A DNA stretch of 64,000 bases from Zeugodacus cucurbitae. Lineage: Eukaryota; Arthropoda; Insecta; Diptera; Tephritidae. Positions within the stretch are counted from its first letter, which is position 1. Each line of letters begins with the position of its first letter. Location of the stretch: positions 15,049,501-15,113,500 of the forward strand of contig NC_071668.1 in NCBI RefSeq assembly GCF_028554725.1. The letters run 5' to 3'. Positions 36,346 through 48,318 of this stretch are shown one piece after another. Under the pieces are notes generated by a model. That model had not been told where the DNA came from. It worked only from the letters and a program-made list of their open reading frames with translations, and searched no databases. The position numbers and the translations under genes were made by a program.

Positions 36346-38853
36346 CCAGTCGTTCGTTCGATACGCCACTCTCTAAAGACTGGATAATCAAAGGCAGCAA
36401 ACATGAGATATCCTAACAATAGACAACTATTTATTGTTTCTTTAGTTATTATGAGACACATCCACTCAGGGGAATTCTGCCAACACTTCTGTAAGTTATT
36501 TATATAAATGAATGAATAAATGTATGAAGAAAACAATTTTCCACTTTTTCCTGCTTTTTCAATAGAAATTACCGTAAAACACTTTCATTTTTTAAGCAAC
36601 GTTGGGGTGTTGCCACACACACCCTCTGCAAATTCCATCCAGCGCAAATAAATAGTCGCGCATAAAGACTTAATTCACCAAATCACTTCTGATAGATTTC
36701 TCTGGGGTCCTTTTGATGCACGCACACGCACACCCACATACCCACAGCCCGAAATATATGTATGTACGTCCGATAAGCGCTTGCTTCATTTTTTACATGC
36801 CTTACGAAACATACGTCACCATACACAGCGTTAGCTTTGGTCACACCGCCCGCCAGCCAACCAGTCAGCAAATGCGCCAGCCAGCCAACCAAGCGACACC
36901 CCATAATTTCACACTTGTTATTGTCAAAGTGACAGCTGCCACTTGTTTCATGATTATTTATTAAAAGCTCCGCTTGTTGTTGCATTGCTGCGCTGGTGAC
37001 AGCGACTCATCGCATTGTGTGGTGATTTCCTTTCTTTTCTATTTATTTTTTTGTTTTTTTTTCATTCAATATTTTTGCTTTTCATGCATTTTCATATCAC
37101 CATATCCATATATGTATATTTGCATAAGTGCAAACTGCGTTCGTCTGCTAGCAAAAATTTGTTTGTTATTGTACTGTCTGTCTGTCCGTCTGTCTGTCGT
37201 AAGTGCTCTGTGTTGTCGTCAGTGATTGCAGTTGAATCGTGAATCGGTAGTTCGCGACAGTTCAAGTGCATCCGAGTGTAGTTTATTTGTCGCTCATCGG
37301 CGAGATTGTTCTCTGTGGGGAGGTGGTATATATTATCTACATATTCATTCTTCCAGCTCAAATTAAGTCAACCCCGAGAGAACACCACATCTTTTAATTG
37401 TAAGTTAAAGAGAGTTTAGTCTGGTTCCAACAGAACCTTCACAAAAACCTTTGAAGAAATCTCATTTAGTATAAGGTGTTGACTATATGACTAAGTAGAT
37501 CTAACGTTCGAACCAAGAGTCTGCAAAATTTGTTAGTTTCATAGAACTCTCTAACTTGAAAATGTTAAAAAAATCCTGAACTATTTGGTTCACTGTTGAT
37601 ATTACATTCACCTGTTTTCACATATCCAAAAGTTAAGACCGAGAAGAAATTTTTCAAACAATTTTAGCGAATTATTTACAGATTATTATCAAGTATCGTT
37701 GGCCGTTGGATTTCATCCCCAAATAGACTAAGGTATTTAACCTCGAAGAAAGACTAAAATCGGTTATCTTTTTCGATGTATACTTATATATCACTAAAAG
37801 TTGTTTTGATCGGCTTTCTCGACATAACCTTGGAAATACGTAGACAGCCTATCAAACCGACCTAAATAATCTGTAATGAATATTTTGAATACTCCCGAAT
37901 CAATTTCTCCCCTTTATTAGAAATTATAAGACTCTTTGTGACCAGCGTTCAAGAGTAATTCCCACAATTAGTCTCGTATATGCATCTTTATAACGTTTAT
38001 GAACTTTCGGTAGCCTATCACGTCTTTCGAACTTTGGTACGAATATTATTTATTGAGTATAATGCCTGTCACTTACTTATACCAAATGTCTATGGCTCAT
38101 GTCAATTGCCCACGATTGACAAATTGTCATTCTGATAACGTTCACTCATTGTTGTTGTTGTTAATTTATATGATTGTAGTAATATCACTGATATTTACAC
38201 ACTTTTAAATGAAATACGGAAATTACAACGGCATGGCATTTAATTAAAAAGTGGACAGCCAAAAAAAAAAAAAGAAAACAAAAAAGAACTGAAGTAAAGT
38301 CAGAAAAGTACGGAACGGCTACTTACGAAGATATGATAAACCAGATGAGTAAAAAAATAAATAACGGAGGGTGAGAAAATCAACGAAATCGAAATATAAA
38401 ACAAACAAACGAGGATTAAATATTAAGGGAAGGTGGTAATGGTTCCCCGAAAGTGACATGAAACACAGTTAAATCTGCAACAATAACAAACATTGAAATT
38501 AAAAAATAACAAAATAAAATATCACGGGTTCGAAGGAGCTATGAAATGATTACATCCCTCGAGTGGATATTACCAATCTGTCTAATAGATGAGCGGTATT
38601 TACCATTTGGATCTCAGTGACGTCAAATTAATTTATTTTTTCGCAAACCTTGTCGTTCCAAAAATTCTTAGTCTATAGGTAAACCATACGATTTTTAATA
38701 CAACGCAGTCTACCGGTAGTCAAAATTATCCATGAATAAAATTACCATGAAACATGAGACCTATAGCAACTTTGCATTGTCTAGACCATAATAGGCAAAC
38801 CTTAATATTTTAAGGCGGCGGTTTGTTCGAGAAACCAAGAGAGCATATCTCTC
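36346..38853. other. Non-genic stretch
   Basis: No coding gene is supported. A (CTGT/CCGT)n tract lies at about 37173-37199. The overlapping frames 36683-36985, 36713-36964, 36974-37225, 37015-37242 and 37092-37361 fall in several frames and both strands and are composition-driven. A (TTG)n tract lies near 38148-38162. Confidence 0.55.
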
Positions 38854-38985
38854 TCTCTCTCTCTAGGTAGGTAAAGTGGATGTCTAACGTCGGACTTAGG
38901 CCTTCAGAGGGCCTATTGTGACTCCACCAAGACTAGAATCCCCTCACACTAGCATGTCCTCTCTGAACCATCCTGAGGTCTTGAA
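38854..38985 (-). mobile_element. Possible non-LTR 3' untranslated fragment with (CT)n and (TACC)n tail
   Basis: A (CT)n tract at about 38854-38873 is followed by 'aggtaggtaaagtgg' and a segment ('cggacttaggccttcag', 'gggcctattgtgactcc') that looks, on the minus strand, like the untranslated end of Jockey/R1-group elements with a (TACC)-type tail. There is no coding sequence to confirm it, so this rests on resemblance only. Confidence 0.4.
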
Positions 38986-40148
38986 AAATTTGTTCAATTC
39001 AACAAGATTTATAAATGCAATCTTCGAGACATCGTCAAGAAAATCATGTCCGATCGTTGTTTTTCTTTTCTATAGATTCTTCGCTTTGTATTAATTTTTA
39101 TCAACTGAATACAGTTCATTATATTCAAAAAAGACTCCTCTACTGCTAACTTTCTCTTGGGTACTCTTCGAGATTAGATTGATTGTTATTGTGACCATTG
39201 CTCTACATATCTAGTCTTAAAAAATAAGGTCGTGTGAAGTAAAATTTTTCGGTCTTTAGTCTATTCTTTTCAAGCAGCTTCCTCTATCTCATCTTATTTC
39301 ACTACTCATTTATATTTCGAAATTTCCAGACTTAAAATTCTTAACATATGAACCCTCGACAATCAATTCCTCGCTAGGTAACAACTATTAAATCAATCTT
39401 TGACATTTAATTACATTTACTTACTTGAAATGTCAGACAAATATTTACGATTATAATTTTACGCACCGTCAAAAAGGTCACAAATGCTTCAATTTGAATT
39501 CGACATACCTCAATTGGACATGATGAGCGTTACTCGTACTACTCAACCATAACGGCACAGCCGGTCAACAAATCGGCGCATACGATGTCCACCCTCTGAA
39601 CTGTGACACTTGATTGGTTATGGCACTTATGTGATGACAAGTACATAATCGTAACGGTAAAGCTGCAAAATAGAAGGAAAATTGAGAAAAAAGAAAAACT
39701 AAATAAAAATTGTAAAGACTACAAAATTAAGAAAGTATAGTATATTGCTAAGGTGTAGGGGAGGGTAGTGCTGTTGTGTCCGTATAGAAATACATAACCT
39801 CCAACTTATGGGTCAATTTTATATCCGCCATAGATCAACGACACACACCGCGGGGTGCCATCACCTACTACTTTACAATGCCATCCATTGTATATTTTAT
39901 ATATACCCTTACATGTCCTGTATATAAAGCATATACTCATTTATGTGTTACCACCTACAATAAATGAAATTGTAATTTTTCGTGTTTTCCATTTGATTTT
40001 GTCGAGTGTGTCGATTTTCGTTCATAAAATTGCGTGAAAATAAATGCGTTTGACCCTTGAAATTGTTGTTCCACATAATATGGGTTGGTACTAACGAATA
40101 GACATTCTTACATATTCAATGAAAGTATAATTTCATATGCAAGTACAT
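38986..40148. other. Non-genic stretch
   Basis: A+T-rich and without a supported gene. A frame at 39855-40037 (60 codons) is unrecognised. Confidence 0.55.
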
Positions 40149-40703
40149 TAGGGATGTTCGGAAGTCGAGAAAATTTTAATGATTGACCATATCACCTCGA
40201 CAAATTTGACATAATGTCATTAAATTTGATAAAAATAAACCTGTCATTAAATTTGACATAATTGGAATGGAATCAGTCCTTATATCAGTCATGATAGAAA
40301 CTGTCATTAAATCTGATACATTGAATTTGACATAATGGAGATTGCCATTGAATTTGACACAATAGAGCTGTCATTAAATTTTACATTATGAATACTGTCA
40401 TTAAATTTGACATAATTGAAATTGTCATTAAATTTGACATAATTGAAATTGTCATTAAATCTGACATAATGGAAAATGTCATTAAATTTGACTTAGTGGA
40501 TATTGTCATTTAATATGACACAATGGAATATGTCCTTAAATTTTGCGTAATTTAACCTGTCATTAAACTTGACATATGGAAAACACTGATATGACTGAAA
40601 AATTCGTTTCAAAGAAAATATATTTTAAAGTGATTTTAAAATTTGATTTTTAATTTTTTTCACAACATTTATTTTTTAATATTATATTTTCCGAACATCC
40701 CTA
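40149..40703. mobile_element. hAT-like non-autonomous element carrying a minisatellite, 555 bp
   Basis: The ends are TAGGGATGTTCGGAA (40149-40163) and TTCCGAACATCCCTA (40689-40703), a perfect 15-bp inverted repeat. TAGGGATG is the start seen in Ac-type hAT elements. The interior is mostly a tandem array of 27-bp units (40185-40580) and no reading frame. An 8-bp target duplication expected for hAT is not evident: the flanks 'aagtacat' and 'actcagtt' match at only three of eight positions, so either it has decayed or the superfamily is wrong. Confidence 0.75.
40185..40580. repeat. 27-bp minisatellite, TGTCATTAAATTTGACATAA units
   Basis: About thirteen units follow 'tgtcattaaatttgacataa' plus a seven-base variable end (ttgaaat, tggaaaa, tggatat). 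The period is exactly 27 bp across 40391-40575 and looser before that. Each unit contains TGTCA and TGACA as an inverted pair seven bases apart, so every unit is itself a small imperfect palindrome. Confidence 0.88.
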
Positions 40704-41582
40704 ACTCAGTTATATATAACTAACTACTGGTATATGAAACTAATACATGTTTTTTTCCTACATTTGTTGTAAATTTCATGCGTGTGTTAGCATTTTGTTG
40801 TGAATTTATGCTTTTAGTTTATTACACTTGGGTAAAATATACCATTTGGGGAGGTGTTGTAATCATTTTAGTTACTACTATCATATATATAAATATATAC
40901 ATACACCCACATAAATTCCATTAACTTTGCGAGGTTAAAGTTCAAGCAGCTTGGTCAGCGTTTTCAAAGATGAACTGTAATACATATGATGTCGCTTTTG
41001 TCAACCCCTCCTGCGCCTGCCTCGACACATCTAAATATATTCTCGTAGAATATTCATGTATTTGATGAGTTCGTTGTATTCTCCTATTTATATTTACTTG
41101 TATATTAATTGGTATTACTTTCATATGTAGACAGATATATATGTGTGTAGTGGTAAATTTATTGGTCACCGGAGACACATTTGTACACATTTCACATAAA
41201 TGAAGGTTTGTGTATTTATTGCCATTTTGCAGTGTAGTTCATACTATTATAATATAAAGTAAATACCATATATTTGTGAACATAACCTCACCTTGTCTTT
41301 GCACTATTTCACATTAAGTCTAATGACATAGAAGTTGTGGATTAGAATAATTATAAATTAGAATAAACATATAATTATACAATACAGAGGATATAAGAAG
41401 AGCAGAAATCATACAGGGCATAACCTCAAATTAGAATTATGGAATATTTGACTACACATATTTTAAAAGTTGTGAATTTAGAGTAATCTCCAGATTTGTT
41501 TCTAAAATATTTAAAATTTTCTGGCAACTCTTTTCCCGACGATTTTATGATATTATTTGATACTTTTTGAAATCTACTTTAT
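40704..41582. other. Non-genic stretch
   Basis: A+T-rich, no supported gene. A minus-strand frame at 40942-41190 is unrecognised. Confidence 0.55.
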
Positions 41583-42205
41583 ATAGATAGATAGATTTGA
41601 TTTCAGGATCGCAATGCGGCCTAAGGTCTCTTGTGCCCTCTCCTGTTGTCACAGAATACCATACAGTCTTGTAGGTCTAAGAAAACTTAGGGCTGATGGA
41701 CGCGATACTTTCCCTTTGGGGATATAGACACCCCATTGCCTGACTTCTTAAACTCGCAATCGCGGGACAGTCCACGAGTAGATGCTCAGGTGTTTCCGCT
41801 GCCAGAACCTTTAGTGATCCGATGAGCAGATTCCCAGTTTGTTCAGATGACGCATTAGTCTGCAGTGGTGTAAAATGCCACTAGTTTTCTCATTTTGTTT
41901 CTAAGGAGCGCAATAAGTTGTTTGAATCTCCTCCGATTGTACTGCCCTAGAAATAGTTTGGAGTGACGAAGTCCCTGCAAGTGTAGGCAGTAGCGATTCC
42001 ATCTTGCCAATTCTTCTTCTAATAGTCGATTTCTGAGAACTTACGGACCAGCGCGGCCTTTTTAGTAGTTGGTCTGCAAGTTCGCTGCCTTGTATAGCTT
42101 TGGGTAATGGTGCCTGGAACAAGATTAAACTGTTGTTGCTGCACACTCTGCTAAGTTTTAAGGATGACAATGCCTGGAGAGCTGCCTGGCTACTTTATAT
42201 ATTGT
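41583..42205 (-). mobile_element. Non-LTR retrotransposon fragment: RNase H domain and 3' end
   Basis: The minus strand from about 42200 reads SSQAALQALSSLKLSRV, the RNase H D-x-x-A region of Jockey/R1/I-group polymerases, with the first aspartate changed to S. It then has PKAIQGSELADQLLK, the GNExAD-like site, near 42090-42060. A frame change follows. From about 41860 the strand encodes NLLIGSL, then ETPEHLLVDCPAIASLRS near 41795-41745, the C-terminal Cys/His motif with H and C intact. A stop comes near 41690. The untranslated end runs to a (TCTA)n tail at 41583-41595. The reverse transcriptase is absent. Its 3' end differs from the six-copy family at 1309 and others. Confidence 0.82.
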
Positions 42206-44019
42206 CTTCTCACTACTTTTGATCATTACATTCCCATGATTTCATCTTCTGTACTTTAGAACATTCAACTTATTGATACAGGCTTCTATTTTTAGACCTT
42301 CGGTACACCCCGTTTTTTTGCAAATTTTATGTCCAAAATGTTATATTGCTTCTTCGAAACGGTGCCAGATTTACATGTTTTTTTATATTTTATTTTATTT
42401 ATATATCACTGCAGATCTCATAAATTTTTTTACTTTAAAAACCTATATTATTCCTGATATTTGTTACAGTCGAATATTTTCTTGGTTTCAATAGTGACAT
42501 TCTAATAAGAATTGATTTCTTTAAAACCACATTTGTGTATTGATCTTACACAAATCATCAACCAAAATGCCTTAAGACAATCTACGTAAATCCACCTTTT
42601 TCAAGCACAAATAGCACATTTTCATTACTATCTTTATATTACCAGGGAAGTATTGTAACATCTCATAGTTCCCAATATATTTGCTATTCAAATACTTACA
42701 TTCTCTATGAAATCGGCTCCCTGGAACACTTATGAATCTCTCTCTAGTCTCAATGATTGTGTAGCATTAATTTTTTAAGAAATCCACGCCCTGAAGGGAT
42801 TATCTTATAGCAGTTGTAAGGAATCAATCCAGAGATGATAATATCCTTGGCAAGAGTTCTAGAGTTTCATGACATGAGTTCAAGAAGAATAACGAGTATA
42901 ATTAATATCTTAAAGGAATAATATCTAAGAAATGCAAAAATAAATTTCATTTGACTATTTAATTTCACTTTAATAAAATACATGCTGCATACTAAATATT
43001 CTCAACACATAACTTATCCTTAAATGCCTTTAAAATTTCACCGACTGAATTTCTCCCCCAGCACAAATGAAAAATCACATGCACAGAAATACATATTCAT
43101 TGTAGCTCGTTAACATTCCATTGCAAGTGTGTTTGCAGAAAAAGAAAGAAAAAAGAACGAAGCCAAGCTTACCATGCTGCCATACAACATTGCGTCTTTT
43201 TCTAGGATCCACTGCCGCTCCGCTGGCTGGTTATTATCCTTCCTTCCTTTGTCAGCATTTTATGCCACCGCTTGTTGGCATCCTTTGCCCCATTCGTTTG
43301 TTGTGCCTCGAATTTTTATGCATTTTTATGTTATGTATGTATGTGAGAGTATATGCGCCTTTTGCATACTTTATACATATTTTGCTGCGAAATTTATGTG
43401 CGCCATTGTTTTTATGGCATGCACCCATTTGACTCCCTGCAACACTCGTGCTCCAAACTACGCTGGCTGACTGGTGTTGGCTGACTGTCGTTTAAATGAA
43501 AACTCTGTAGTTCGTAGAATGGGGGCTAGTTAACGTAGAGAAAGCGTCCCGGTATGCATATCCTTGTGAATATTTATATACCGTTAGACTTATCTATATG
43601 TCGGAGATTTTTATTTTTATATGTTGGGGTTGTTGATAAGGTTATGCCATAAAAATGGCGTCGGTGGCGCGGTATGTACTACCATCCAATCATAGTAATC
43701 CCAACCAAGTGTCATATTATTTTTATTTATGCAATAACAAATACACAAAAAATAATAAAAATTCGGAGCGAAGATAGATATGCTGCCAAAGGATATGAAA
43801 GATATGCTGATGAATATATATAAAATAATACTTTTTGTATACAAATTGATGTCCAGATTTTATAGTGTTTCTTATATACTAGAAGTATGAGAATGTGATA
43901 GCTTGGATATGATACTTCTGAAGAATGTTTGATACTATTTTAATATATGATATAGGGACCAACTGATTTGTATATCATTTAATTGTATTTATAACCGACC
44001 TTTAATGCGAATCGTTTTA
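42206..44019. other. Non-genic stretch
   Basis: No gene is supported. Two overlapping plus-strand frames (43121-43432, 43129-43470) have tyrosine-, cysteine- and phenylalanine-rich translations with no known domain. Remaining frames are short. Confidence 0.55.
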
Positions 44020-44835
44020 ACGAGGAACCGCTTAAGGTGTTGATGCTGGTGTCTAGGTATACGCAATTATCTACAACTTCAAAGTTATGACTATCAACAG
44101 TAACATGGGAGCCAAAACGCGAAAGCGCTAACTGTTTGCTTGATGACAGGAGATATTTCTCCCAGTCTGGAGAAAACAGAACCAACGGCACAGCCGAATT
44201 AGTTTTGCAGGGATACCAAATTCAGAAATAGCGGCATAGAGGCAACTCTTTTTCGGGCTATCGAAGGCAGCTTTAAAATCGACAAAAAGATGGCGTGTGT
44301 CGATCCTCTTTTCACGGGTCTTTTCCAAGATTTGGCGCATGGTGAAGATCTGGTCAGATGTAGATTTTCCAGGTCTAAAGCCACACTGATAAGGTCCAAT
44401 CATTTTGTTGACGGTGGGCTTTAGTCTTTTACACAGTACGCTCGATGAACGTTATACCCGATGTTGAGGAAGCTTATCCCACGGTAGTTGGCGCAGATTG
44501 AGGGGTATTTGAATAGCTCGGCCGGCAATCCATCCATCGTCGTCGATTGGGGATCGGCCGGATATTTTCGTAAAATTTTCGAGCATTAACCCTGTCGGCC
44601 AGCTTGTCAAGCTATTCATTCTCACGTATTTCGGTCTCTTTTTTTTTGTCTGCAAATGCGTCCCGCTTCCTCTTCAGATCCCGGTATCTATTCCATCCTA
44701 CACGTATTGCGGTCGATCGCAACATTGCGAGGTAGGCAGTCTGTTTTCTCTCCACTGCGAGACGACAATCCTCATCATACCAGCCAGCAGACATTTCCGA
44801 AAGCCAATACTTTAGATGTTGTTCTAACACTGATA
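44020..44835 (-). mobile_element. Non-LTR retrotransposon fragment: reverse transcriptase N-terminal half
   Basis: Read on the minus strand, 44830-44612 carries a basic linker (WYDEDCRLAVERKQTAYLAM and YRDLKRKRD) that normally sits between endonuclease and reverse transcriptase. Frame-shifted pieces near 44560-44450 correspond to the start of the reverse transcriptase, with a NYRGISFL-like stretch. The frame 44403-44128 has CGFRPGKSTSDQIFTMRQIL and the motif A peptide DFKAAFD, then KLIRLCRW. It then jumps to YLLSSSKQLALSRFGSHVTVD at about 44160, so the motif C (xADD) region is deleted. It is the same family as 12021-12435, which keeps motif C and lacks this half. Confidence 0.87.
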
Positions 44836-47800
44836 CTATCTTATATATTAAACTGAAGCTAAAATAAATAATAATAATCTACAATCTACTGTCCTGTAAA
44901 TATACATATGTAAATGTATATCTAAGTATGTACTCATAAGCATCTCCACTGTTATCTCCGCCATATTTGTTCTTTTATTATTATTTGCCTTGGTATTTAT
45001 TTTTATTGTTTTCTCTGCTATTTTTATTTTAATTTTTTTTTTGTTCTAGTTAATACCCTTCGAAGCATCAAGCTTATTGATAGCGCGCAAATAATGTTGA
45101 AAATCTCTCACACTACTAATTTTATTTATCGGAAAGCTAAGCTACTTATTGTGCTACACTTATGTCTGTATGTATTTATTTATATCTTTTCAAAATGGCG
45201 TAAAAATCCATATGGCTCATCTTCATGTTTATCCAATGCGATATCTTAACATACATATAAGAATGTTTTAAGAGGGGGTATGAATATGTACATACATATG
45301 CATGAATATTTGCATCTCATATCCTACATACATTTCCACAGATAATGCTTTTTTATTGCTTTGGATATAATTTGCCATAAACCTAGAGATTGTTTTTTTT
45401 TCTTAGATATGAGAATCCAATTTCACTGCCACTTGTTCTACTTAATAGACGCGGCTATAGCAATAAAATAAAAGAAATAAGAAGAGTAGGGGCTTATATA
45501 GACTAATCATTTACATACATATGGTGTATGTGCATACTGAATGTGGACGAAATTTTGAACCAATTACCCTCATTTTTGCCATCAAAGCATTATATTCTCT
45601 AGTTCAATGGACCACTCGATATCTATATCTACATACATACATATATGTAATATAAAATCAAATGGAACAAAGGAGTTCTTCATATTCGATATATGGGAGC
45701 TGCAGAAAGTATGGTCCGAATGCGTCAAATTTTCGCTCGAGTTATCTATTACAAAGAAAAAACTGCTAATTGTACAAATATGGGGTTCCATTCGAACTGG
45801 TTCCCAAGCAAATTTCAACTTCCATCTCACCTTCATTCAGCAACTCGCTGGATTTGAGAAAACTCATAAGTTTTGTGTGCTCATTTTTTAGATTCTGACA
45901 TTGGGAACCGTGAATACTATCAGCTCCCAATCAGCTGTGGATTCGCAGATCTAACGAACGATCTAACAATTCATCATCCCTACCGAATCCATGCATACTA
46001 TCTTCCACAAAGTTTCTGGAAGTGAGATTTCCCATTTTCTTAAAATTAAAATCCTTTACATCTGCTCATCATACAGTCATTTTGTGTCTAACTAGGTAAA
46101 GTGTTCCCGACGCACCTAAACAGAATATCTCGTTCGTTTTTTTCGTTTCTTTCTAAATCTATAGAACTCGAGGAAGGGGTACCTAGAACAATGGGTGTTC
46201 AATTCAAGGTGTTTGATATTTGATTTGATGAAAGTAAGGCGGCACCTTCTTCTCCAATGCCCAGTTTCCGCCAGACTAAGATCAAAGCATCTCTGTAGAG
46301 ATACTTTCGAACTGCGAACTGGCTGGCATCGTTATTAGCAGACTCAAGAAATTTGTGCAAGACACAAAGAGATTCGTCGATAAGTCAGAGCCGTCTTTGA
46401 TTCATAGTTAGGAGTATTGTTATCATCACAAAGGACCAGCATTTCTAGTTACAAGTTTTCCAAGTAGGATCCGCTGCGATCCAAACGCAATGATCAGCTT
46501 TTCAACCTAAGCTAACAGAAAGTAAACTTTCAATATAGGCAAAGTGGTGATATATATTGCTGATTTCTTATGAAAATCTTCATGACTAAAATACAGTTTA
46601 TGGACCACCCCATATCAAATGGAATGAGGCATCGGTCGTTTCAACCGAACCGGTAACATATTGCACCTTTTCCACTCTCATCATCCACCACATTCCAATT
46701 TCCTTCACACACCCGCCACAGCGGCTAAATCCTTTCAACTCCGCTCCTGCTACACCCATGAAGCATCGTTCTCAACTTATCACTTTGACATAAATAATTA
46801 AATTTTTCTCTCTCTGATAGCACAAAGTGAAATAGATCAGCACTATCAGTGAGCGGCATTTGCTTTGCCGCCGCGAAGCTTTATGATTGCAAACAGACTC
46901 TAAATCACAGTGATGAATATGTTTTGATAGAAATTTAAGAGCGAATATTTCTATGATTCCCACCAACACAACATTGCAACAACAACAACAACAAAGATAA
47001 GATCACATAAAGCAGAGCGGTGAATGCAAACAGCTTTTGGGAAGCGCACAACTTGTTGCCAAACACCGCCTTGCACCACTCCTAACAGCCTGTTTCACCT
47101 ACAGCTTCGAGGCAGTCAGCCGCCAGAGCTCGAGACCAGCATTTGCTTGGTAAGAGTAATTATCTCTGATATGAGTTGGGTTTGAGCTGAGCATATTCGT
47201 TGTTTAGATATAAGACACAACCAAAGACCAGCTCTGACAGTAATCGTAGGCAAGCTTATTTGTAACTATATATATCATGTGTTTGTGTGTTTGCAACCTT
47301 CATTCCTGCCACTTGGTGGCTGTCTTGCAGGTGTGTCGTAAATGATTAACAACCAAATTGGTTATTTATCTCTTTATGTTTGTGTGTGTGTTTGTGTGCG
47401 TAATGATTATTTGTTGTGATGGTTTGTGACATGTTGAAGGCATAATTTTACTAAAATGATTATTTTCGATATGCCAATTTTCGGTTTCATATCATTATGC
47501 GATATGCAACAGTGTATTAAATCTCAAGCGCATATATATTTATATATATGTATATCATTTTATTGCTATAATAATTATATTGTTGTTTTTGTTATTTTAA
47601 CTGTCAAATCAGTGTGTACGCACAGGAAGTCTGTCGTTTCGGTGCAAATTTGTGAAACTGCGAGACTTATTGTGAGTGATTTTTGACAAGGGTCCCAATT
47701 GGACTTCAAATTATACATATATTGTATATAAGGAATATCTATATATAAGCAAATCGGTATGAATTTATGCAAAACAATTCACTTATTATATGTTAACCAA

Positions 47801-48119
47801 CACAGTGTGTTTGGAAAGTGTGTGAACAAACGTAGTCTTAACAAATTTTGGGTTGAGGAGATAAAAATCTAGTTTTCGTCGGTAACTAGGGATAAAAAAT
47901 GGATAGTTCGAAGTTTTGAACTTTAAGTTTAGATTAAGATCAATCTGGTCCCAAAATACTGGAGCATTTAAATTTTATCAAAGCGGAACTTGGATACCCC
48001 TGAAGAACACCATGGCGGAACGGTCAAGAAGAAAGTATGGATATGGTTCTACCTCGTTTCCAAGCACCAATTGACATGCCCGATTAGGGAATACCAGTTA
48101 GAACTGGGCTTTCTACGAT
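44836..48119. other. Non-genic stretch
   Basis: No gene is supported. The frames 45582-45836 (minus) and 45607-45891 (plus) overlap in opposite directions. A (CAA)n tract is at about 46975-46995, and a GT-rich stretch near 47280-47400. Segment 46200-46500 has somewhat higher G+C but no long frame. Confidence 0.55.
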
Positions 48120-48318
48120 CACACAAGAGCTAATTGATCAATTAATCTCTGCTCGATTAAAACGCTGATTAAAATCGATTTACCATACAAAATACAAATC
48201 TACATTAATTTTTAATTGAAATTTAATCGACTTCAAAATGAAATGCAACTATGCGACAAAGACCGTATTTGGTATTTCTCAATCAAAATTTTAATTAATC
48301 AATTAATTTAGCTGTGTG
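48120..48318. mobile_element. Possible short inverted-repeat element, ~200 bp
   Basis: The left end CACACAAGAGCTAATTGATC (48120) and the right end, read in reverse complement as CACACAGCTAAATTAATTGA (from 48318 inward), share CACACA, GCTAA and TTGAT-TTAAT blocks with small gaps. The interior is A+T-rich with further ATTAAT/ATTGAT inversions. No target duplication is seen. A+T-rich DNA makes such pairings easier by chance, so this is a tentative call. Confidence 0.45.

Noticed and set aside
37201..37260. Possible core promoter with Inr TCAGTG (A at 37221) and a DPE-like AGTTC
   Set aside because: The DPE-like motif starts at +29 where +28 is required, there is no TATA box, and no exon follows that I can recognise.
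38521..38560. tRNA B-box-like 'gggttcgaa' at about 38525
   Set aside because: No matching A box, acceptor stem or cloverleaf can be built around it.
40185..40580. CRISPR-like array of regularly spaced palindromic units
   Set aside because: Units are directly adjacent with no unique spacers, they diverge like a minisatellite, there are no cas genes, and the DNA is eukaryotic.
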